Part shown: positions 20,332 to 24,617 of the stretch, piece after piece
Position numbering within the stretch: position 1 is the first letter of the stretch
Layout: each line of letters opens with the position of its first letter
IMG/VR virus record: IMGVR_UViG_3300024475_000023
Location: 1-24,617 of that record
Origin: a virus
DNA length: 24,617 nucleotides
Strand: one strand, 5' to 3'
Notes under the pieces: generated by a model
The model's database searches: none
Told to the model about the DNA's origin: nothing
The model's input: the letters and a program-made list of their open reading frames with translations, nothing else
Program-made: the position numbers and the translations under genes

Positions 20332-20978
20332 TATACAGTTACCCAGATAGTTTCTTCAGGATGTCTAGCAGCGTCTAGTGCGATAGCGTCTGACAAGGTT
20401 CTGTCAGCCAAAGCAAACAACTCTGCTGCCGATGTACCACCAGTTTCGCCACGCTCTCTAGCACCCAAAGCAGTGGCTATCTGAATCACTGGAGATGATG
20501 GTATAAACATGCTGTCTGTATCTTCAACCAAATCAGCTGTACGCAGAACCACGTTGAACCGGAGATTGTACTCAGAGTCTGGAGCTGGATAGATGTCAAC
20601 AGCACTGTCGCCGTTAGAGTCAATGCCATTCCAGCTGTAGTATTTAGGAGCAGCGTTTGGCGGATTCTCGATCAAGTAAGCATTGTTCATCCAAGTTGAC
20701 GGACGATACTCCATGAACCAGTTGGAGGAGTCGTTAATAACATCCAGAGTCTTGATGCGATCTTGTGAGCCTACCAGCGTGTAGTTGTAAACTCCAGCAA
20801 TGGTGTTGACTGTCAGCGTGTTACGTAAAGCTGTCCAATCCCAAGCATCCTCTACAGTACGCTTTGCATCGTTGACAAACTCACCCACTAACTTGGAGTA
20901 ACTGTTCTGTGCAACAGCGTCTACTTCTTCCTCGCGGAGTCTACGCAATACACTGTTTACCAGCTGTAGATATGTCAT
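20331..20978 (-). CDS. Head-tail connector / tail adaptor protein
   Basis: 215 residues, starting MTYLQLVNSVLRRLREEEVD. An amino helical part (KLVGEFVNDAKRTVEDAWDW) is followed by a beta-rich middle (NTLTVNTIAGVYNYTLVG) and a final helix pair (SAAELFALADRTLSDAIALD). This helix-beta-helix layout and the position just before the nozzle-like gene match the adaptor ring of short-tailed phages (T7 gp11 or P22 gp4 type), which joins portal to tail. The assignment rests on layout and order. The gene is coupled to the 678-residue gene by ATGA. Confidence 0.72.
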   Translation of the reverse strand: MTYLQLVNSVLRRLREEEVDAVAQNSYSKLVGEFVNDAKRTVEDAWDWTALRNTLTVNTIAGVYNYTLVGSQDRIKTLDVINDSSNWFMEYRPSTWMNNAYLIENPPNAAPKYYSWNGIDSNGDSAVDIYPAPDSEYNLRFNVVLRTADLVEDTDSMFIPSSPVIQIATALGARERGETGGTSAAELFALADRTLSDAIALDAARHPEETIWVTV

Positions 20979-23011
20979 GCTTGATACCTTCTTTGTAATT
21001 TAACGAGTTCTGGCATTTCCGAACCAACTTGTGTTTTAAATCTGAACAGTTCATCACCAAACAAGCTGTCTGTTGTTCTAGTGGGAGATACTACTTGTTG
21101 TTGTTGTTGTGCTTGACCTGCTTGTGCAAGTTGACCACCTAACATACCTCCTACAGCTCCTTTGAGAATGTCGTAGAAGGGGTTTAGCACATCGTCAATC
21201 TTGCTACCAACAGCTCTAGCAGCATCTTCAATTGCAGGAGCTTTCTCTTCTACTGCTGCTATTACCGGCTTAGCTGCTTCCACTACAGGATCAACAATTG
21301 GCTCTAATGCTGTACCGCCAGCTCTTACAACATCTTCTACTGTACTGCCAGCTTCTCTAAAGACATCTTCAACACCTGATAAATCTGGGGCAATGTCTTT
21401 AATGTTCTGGAAAATGGCATCGTCAAAGAAGCTGCCAACATCTCCTACAACTTCTTTTAAGGCATCACCAACAGCTTTGATAGGCTCTGCTATAGCGTCT
21501 GGTAAGCTACCGCCTTCTTGTAAGTAAGCTAGACCACCTTCAAGCAAAGCATCTTTTAAATCAGCACCACCTGCCAGAGAAGCAATAGTCTGGTTGAGAC
21601 CAACAGCTAAGTCGTCAGGCTGCATACCTAAGTTAGCAGCGCCACCTACGTTAATGTTAATCTTGTTTATAGCGTCTTGGACAAGAGGAGCACCAAACGC
21701 CTGTACAACACCTTCTGCTAAGTTGTCAGCAGCAGCGGCTCGAACAAGACCTGTTGTCTGACCATAGTCCAGCCCAAACAAACCTTGACCGGGATCTGCT
21801 GGGCCTATTACTCCTTCAGCGACTCCTTGTGGCGGACGAATAGCACCTGCAATCTGAAGTGAGTTTAAACCGGCAGTTGCTATCTCCATAGGCGACACGT
21901 CATAACCAGCTGCTGCTTTAACAGCTGTAGTAGCAACTTGAATTGGTGGGGCTATCATTCCTGCTACTTGAATTAAAGGATTGTTCAGCATGTTCTCATA
22001 AAATCCTGTAGCTTCTTGTAAAACCTTACCGCCTCCGCCTATACCGCCATAAAGAAAACCAGTCTCCTCGCTGCCTCTAAGACGATCAGTCGGGTTTGAG
22101 GCGTATGCTTCAGATTCTAACTGCTTTTTTGAATAAGGAGTTTTCCATTGGTCGGGGTAAAAAACAATCTCTCGTATCTCACCATTGCTATATACTTTAG
22201 CTGGCTTACCGTTAAACATTGTAATTTTCGCATTAGGATCATCAGCTGCTTCCACACTCAAAACAGACTGCTCATACTTTTCTTTGTCAAGATCCCCGCT
22301 TTCATACAGAAAATACAAGTAACGCTTCTGCGAGGCTGAGTCTAGTGTGTCATAAACCTTTTGAAACTGTGTAGGATCTTCTTTCTGCAAGCCTTTGAGA
22401 TTAGCTGTCTGCTTCTCTACAGAACTTAAAAAGTCTTTTGTATAGTCAAGGTCTCTTGGCATAGCTGACGTTCCATCCTGAAACATCGAAGCATCGTAAC
22501 CAACACCTAAGCCACTTATATTACCAATACCTTGAGAAGCTCCTCCGCTAAACAATCCTGAAACAGTTGCTAACTGCTCTGGAGTTGCTTTAGCTAAGTT
22601 ATCTAAGAAAGCATTAGGATCTCCAGTAGGAACGACAGGTTTAACTTGTCCATACTTAGCTGTGTCTGAATATGCCCAAGGAGTAATTAATTGTTGAGCA
22701 GCTGAGTAATCTACAGGAGCAGCAGGAGCAGACATGCTTACAGCAGGAGTAGGTTCATCTTCAACTGGTGTAAGAGTTGGAGGACGAAAAAAGCCAGCTT
22801 TGTCATCAGCAAAAGAATCAGGAAACGGATCAGCATTTAAATCTACGACTTCTTCACGAGCAGGTTGCTTAACAGGCTGCTTAGTAACAGGATTTTGTAG
22901 AGAGGCCACATACGCATCTAGCTCTACCCTTTCTGAAGGCAGGATGTTGGCTCTGAAATAATCAAAACCTCTTGATCCTATCGGCGGTATTCTGCTAACA
23001 TCTAAAGCCAT
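20975..23011 (-). CDS. Large low-complexity virion-type protein
   Basis: 678 residues. A Pro/Ala/Val-rich, probably disordered first 130 residues precedes a region with a Gly-rich turn (ETGFLYGGIGGGGKV). Hydrophobic Ala-rich segments follow (IQVAGMIAPPIQVATTAVKA). After that come repeated amphipathic helices (VFREAGSTVEDVVRAGGTAL, PVVEAAKPVIAAVEEKAPAI) and a poly-Gln stretch near the end. The order of membrane-active and helical segments resembles ejection proteins, but it lies between lysis-type genes and the connector gene, so a scaffold, tail or other structural role is also possible. No catalytic motif is visible. Confidence 0.6.
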   Translation of the reverse strand: MALDVSRIPPIGSRGFDYFRANILPSERVELDAYVASLQNPVTKQPVKQPAREEVVDLNADPFPDSFADDKAGFFRPPTLTPVEDEPTPAVSMSAPAAPVDYSAAQQLITPWAYSDTAKYGQVKPVVPTGDPNAFLDNLAKATPEQLATVSGLFSGGASQGIGNISGLGVGYDASMFQDGTSAMPRDLDYTKDFLSSVEKQTANLKGLQKEDPTQFQKVYDTLDSASQKRYLYFLYESGDLDKEKYEQSVLSVEAADDPNAKITMFNGKPAKVYSNGEIREIVFYPDQWKTPYSKKQLESEAYASNPTDRLRGSEETGFLYGGIGGGGKVLQEATGFYENMLNNPLIQVAGMIAPPIQVATTAVKAAAGYDVSPMEIATAGLNSLQIAGAIRPPQGVAEGVIGPADPGQGLFGLDYGQTTGLVRAAAADNLAEGVVQAFGAPLVQDAINKININVGGAANLGMQPDDLAVGLNQTIASLAGGADLKDALLEGGLAYLQEGGSLPDAIAEPIKAVGDALKEVVGDVGSFFDDAIFQNIKDIAPDLSGVEDVFREAGSTVEDVVRAGGTALEPIVDPVVEAAKPVIAAVEEKAPAIEDAARAVGSKIDDVLNPFYDILKGAVGGMLGGQLAQAGQAQQQQQVVSPTRTTDSLFGDELFRFKTQVGSEMPELVKLQRRYQA

Positions 23012-23013
23012 AG

Positions 23014-23391
23014 TTATTTTCTCATCTGCATTATTTTATCAACTCCACGAATACCAAAGCTGGAGCTAATGGCAATGAATAGCAAATATTGATACCATTC
23101 AGGCAGTAGCTCTAACGCTTCAAAACCTGTAGAAACTCTTGCAATGATTGTTACATCGTTAGCTGCGATAGCATAACCAACCATGAACACAGGGATAGCC
23201 AACACAATAGTCCAGAACTCGTCCTTCCAAGAGTTGCTGGAGGCATCCGCCATCTTGCTCTCCCAGTCAGCATCGTTCTGTATAACTGACATTTTAGCTT
23301 GATGCTTAGCTTGCTTCTCTTCAGCTTTGTTCTTTAGAAAGCCTGTGGCTAAGTCTGCAACTGGGCCAATCAACGCAGTTAATATTGACAT
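23014..23391 (-). CDS. Holin-like membrane protein (GTA holin type)
   Basis: 125 residues. An amphipathic start (MSILTALIGPVADLATGFL) is followed by a charged helix and then transmembrane segments at about 59-76 (FWTIVLAIPVFMVGYAIA) and 100-115 (YQYLLFIAISSSFGIRG). This resembles the 3TM holin family first named in gene transfer agents. Holins open the inner membrane to time lysis. It starts on a TAATG junction with a second small membrane protein. No endolysin is visible in the window, so the lysis assignment is inferred. Confidence 0.7.
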   Translation of the reverse strand: MSILTALIGPVADLATGFLKNKAEEKQAKHQAKMSVIQNDADWESKMADASSNSWKDEFWTIVLAIPVFMVGYAIAANDVTIIARVSTGFEALELLPEWYQYLLFIAISSSFGIRGVDKIMQMRK

Positions 23392-23555
23392 TACTTTTTA
23401 CCTAAAATACTTTGAACAGTGTCTGACTCATAAATCCTAAGACCTAGCCAGATAATTGTAAACAAGGATGCTATTGGTGGTAGCCATGCCCCTAGTGCTA
23501 AAATTCCTGTAGACGCTGCTGCTACATCTACAACTTCCTTGCCAGATTCAATCAC
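23391..23555 (-). CDS. Small membrane protein, second holin candidate
   Basis: 54 residues from a GTG start that overlaps the upstream stop as GTGA. It begins MIESGKEVVDVAAASTG, has a hydrophobic stretch at about 13-41 (ILALGAWLPPIASLFTIIWL) with a Pro pair in the middle, and ends in a polar tail. I associate this type of small protein with lysis or structural regions of marine phages, sometimes labelled as a holin. Its position directly before the holin-like gene fits a holin/antiholin pair, but the activity is inferred. Confidence 0.65.
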   Translation of the reverse strand: MIESGKEVVDVAAASTGILALGAWLPPIASLFTIIWLGLRIYESDTVQSILGKK

Positions 23556-24028
23556 GGCATACTCCTTATAATCAAAAATGTTAGTTCATAGATGGCGTAG
23601 CTCATTACTGCCAAAGCCACAATAGCAGACGTATTCCAAATAAATGCTTTTCGCCTTCGAGCCTGTGCATATACAGTTTTCTCGCGCTGCTCTTTAATCT
23701 TGCGTCGTAAATCAACCAGCTCTTGATAGCCACCTTGCCCGTAGGTATAGAGCAATAGCTGCCTCAAGTCTTTCTCTTGCTGGAGCATCTTCTTCTCTTT
23801 GGCGTAGATTTCCATAGCTTCCTGCTCGACAGACTTGCTATTGATAATCTTCTTAAAGAGTGGCGGGTTCTCTGCTTGCTTCTTAGCTTCGTTAAAGTCG
23901 CTACAAGCACCATACCACACACCAATCTGTCCAAGCGTATCTTCCACTTCTTTGCCAGCAGCCACCATAGCCTTAACCGTGTTGAAAGCCTTTGTCGCAA
24001 TCGTTATGGCGGTAATCGGATCAATCAT
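23552..24028 (-). CDS. Conserved marine-phage coiled-coil membrane protein
   Basis: 158 residues with an Ala-rich start (MIDPITAITIATKAFNTVKA), a central NPPLFKK motif, a long charged coiled coil at about 66-125 (EKKMLQQEKDLRQLLLYTYG, then DLRRKIKEQREKTVYAQARR) and one transmembrane segment near the C-terminus at about 130-155. I recognise the pattern as widespread in marine T4-like and T7-like phages without a proven function. A membrane anchor with a coiled coil next to holin-like genes makes a spanin-like or lysis-accessory role possible. A perfect GAGGAGG ribosome binding site lies 9-10 bases before the ATG, inside the preceding gene, which it overlaps by 8 bases. Confidence 0.78.
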   Translation of the reverse strand: MIDPITAITIATKAFNTVKAMVAAGKEVEDTLGQIGVWYGACSDFNEAKKQAENPPLFKKIINSKSVEQEAMEIYAKEKKMLQQEKDLRQLLLYTYGQGGYQELVDLRRKIKEQREKTVYAQARRRKAFIWNTSAIVALAVMSYAIYELTFLIIRSMP

Positions 24029-24224
24029 AAATAACTACCTCCTCAGGATTAACGTGTACTGGCTTGCAATAAGCGTGTACTGGCGTGTGATACTTCCTCA
24101 GTGTTCCCTGTATGGTTAATTCTTCGGCGTACCAGCGGCATCGCTTTAGGTTTAACCAATAGCTTGTTGCCTCTGCGTCAACCTTCCCGTCAATGAGGAC
24201 GATCAATGCAAAGACTAGTTTCAC
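24021..24224 (-). CDS. 67-residue protein, possible signal sequence
   Basis: Uses a GTG start overlapping the previous stop (GTGA). The first ~10 residues are hydrophobic after one Lys (MKLVFALIVLIDG), too short for a clear signal peptide but suggestive. Two Cys residues lie in LKRCRWYAEEL and VHAYCKPVHV, and the protein ends EEVVIYD. I have seen similar small proteins beside the 158-residue family in marine phages; function unknown. A periplasmic partner in lysis would fit the position, as speculation only. Confidence 0.65.
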   Translation of the reverse strand: MKLVFALIVLIDGKVDAEATSYWLNLKRCRWYAEELTIQGTLRKYHTPVHAYCKPVHVNPEEVVIYD

Positions 24225-24379
24225 TGCTTGGCTTTGCCGATGTTGACAGCAAGGATGTCCAGAAACTTATACAGCTTTCCAAGCATCTCATCGTCTTTAG
24301 GCGTAGGCGTTAGTGCTGCGATAATAGAGGCAACGCTAATGACGGCAGTGGCAATGTTAGCAATGTAGATGATGTCCAT
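24221..24379 (-). CDS. 52-residue small membrane protein
   Basis: Starts MDIIYIANIATAVISVASII; residues about 4-23 form a hydrophobic segment. TPTPKDDEMLGKLYKFLDIL follows, with a short basic end (GKAKQ). The ATG shares a base with the upstream stop (TAATG), and its own stop overlaps the next GTG by three bases. It belongs to the same run of tiny membrane genes and may take part in lysis or virion membrane interaction. No function is known to me. Confidence 0.7.
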   Translation of the reverse strand: MDIIYIANIATAVISVASIIAALTPTPKDDEMLGKLYKFLDILAVNIGKAKQ

Positions 24380-24617
24380 TACCACGGAGTCCCAGAAACT
24401 ACAGCAGGTGCTTTAGACTCTGCAATCTGAGCAGCGATAGAGTCTTCAATGGCTGTTACACCTTCCTCGCCAATGCTGTCCTTCACCCAGCCAATAGCCT
24501 GAGCTTCTGTGATGTCTGCATACGCTGTGTAGCCGTCAGCAGTGCTGTCAGGAGTAAAGCCGCAAGTGCCATAGCTGCTGCCTGTGTGGTCGCCGTCTAC
24601 GTCTGAAACGCGCCAAT
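24379..24617 (-). CDS. Partial phage protein ending SGTPW, 5' end outside window
   Basis: The 78 visible complete codons read WRVSDVDGDHTGSSYG, then TPDSTADGYTAYADITEAQA, then a helix (IGWVKDSIGEEGVTAIEDSI) and the end KAPAVVSGTPW. I recognise this carboxy pattern (FTPD...YADLTE..GWV...GVPW) from a small, common family in cyanophages and other marine phages, usually near tail genes and of unknown function. The start lies beyond the right edge. The stop overlaps the next ATG as TAATG. Confidence 0.75.
   Translation of the reverse strand, partial: WRVSDVDGDHTGSSYGTCGFTPDSTADGYTAYADITEAQAIGWVKDSIGEEGVTAIEDSIAAQIAESKAPAVVSGTPW

Noticed and set aside
1-24617. tRNA genes and CRISPR arrays
   Set aside because: I looked in the intergenic gaps for cloverleaf-type arms with a CCA-adjacent acceptor and for regularly spaced repeats and saw none. 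Almost all other sequence is coding.

Overview
The window looks like one arm and part of a second arm of a short-tailed, T7-type (podovirus-like) double-stranded DNA phage. The main evidence is a one-gene primase-helicase, a compact family A DNA polymerase with its own 3'-5' exonuclease, a single-stranded DNA binding protein, a FEN-type 5' exonuclease, a DUF3310 (T7 gp1.7-like) gene, and a block of large tail and ejection-type proteins. Several small proteins (such as the 158-aa protein at 23552-24028, the 77-aa protein at 18565-18798 and the partial protein ending SGTPW at the right edge) resemble families I associate with marine phages, so an aquatic proteobacterial host is my inference. No integrase or repressor is visible and no T7-type RNA polymerase gene is in the window. 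The promoters I can see are of the bacterial sigma-70 type, so at least the early genes are probably read by host RNA polymerase. Portal, capsid, terminase and endolysin genes are not here and presumably lie beyond the right edge.

Layout. Positions 1-371 are non-coding and end in a strong promoter. Positions 372-3702 carry thirteen tiny rightward genes of unknown function, split by a terminator (2247-2273) and restarted by two further promoters. Positions 3704-8025 hold primase-helicase, a small zinc-ribbon protein, a broken-looking small gene, an AT-rich PAPS-reductase-like cargo gene and DNA polymerase. A promoter with a dyad at its start site (8022-8074) then drives SSB, exonuclease, an HNH nuclease, an HNH-AP2 homing endonuclease, a metallophosphoesterase, several small genes including DUF3310, and a class II (B12-dependent) ribonucleotide reductase ending at 13606. 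A 12-bp-stem hairpin (13659-13688) separates this arm from the converging leftward arm.

The leftward arm, read from the right edge, begins with a partial phage protein and a cluster of small membrane proteins that includes two holin-like genes (24379 to 23014). It continues with a 678-aa low-complexity virion-type protein, a 215-aa connector-like protein, a 510-aa tail nozzle/stabilisation-like protein, a 77-aa fibre-like protein, and three large proteins (545, 348 and 729 aa) that look like internal or ejection proteins.

How it works together: RNR and the DUF3310 protein would supply nucleotides, the exonuclease and HNH nuclease would recycle or process DNA, and primase-helicase, polymerase and SSB form the replisome. 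Most gene junctions overlap by 1 or 4 bases, which implies tight translational coupling. The best candidate for something undescribed is the PAPS-reductase-like gene. It is much more AT-rich than its neighbours, is bracketed by a perfect 14-bp direct repeat containing both start codons, and interrupts an open reading frame that would otherwise run into the polymerase gene.
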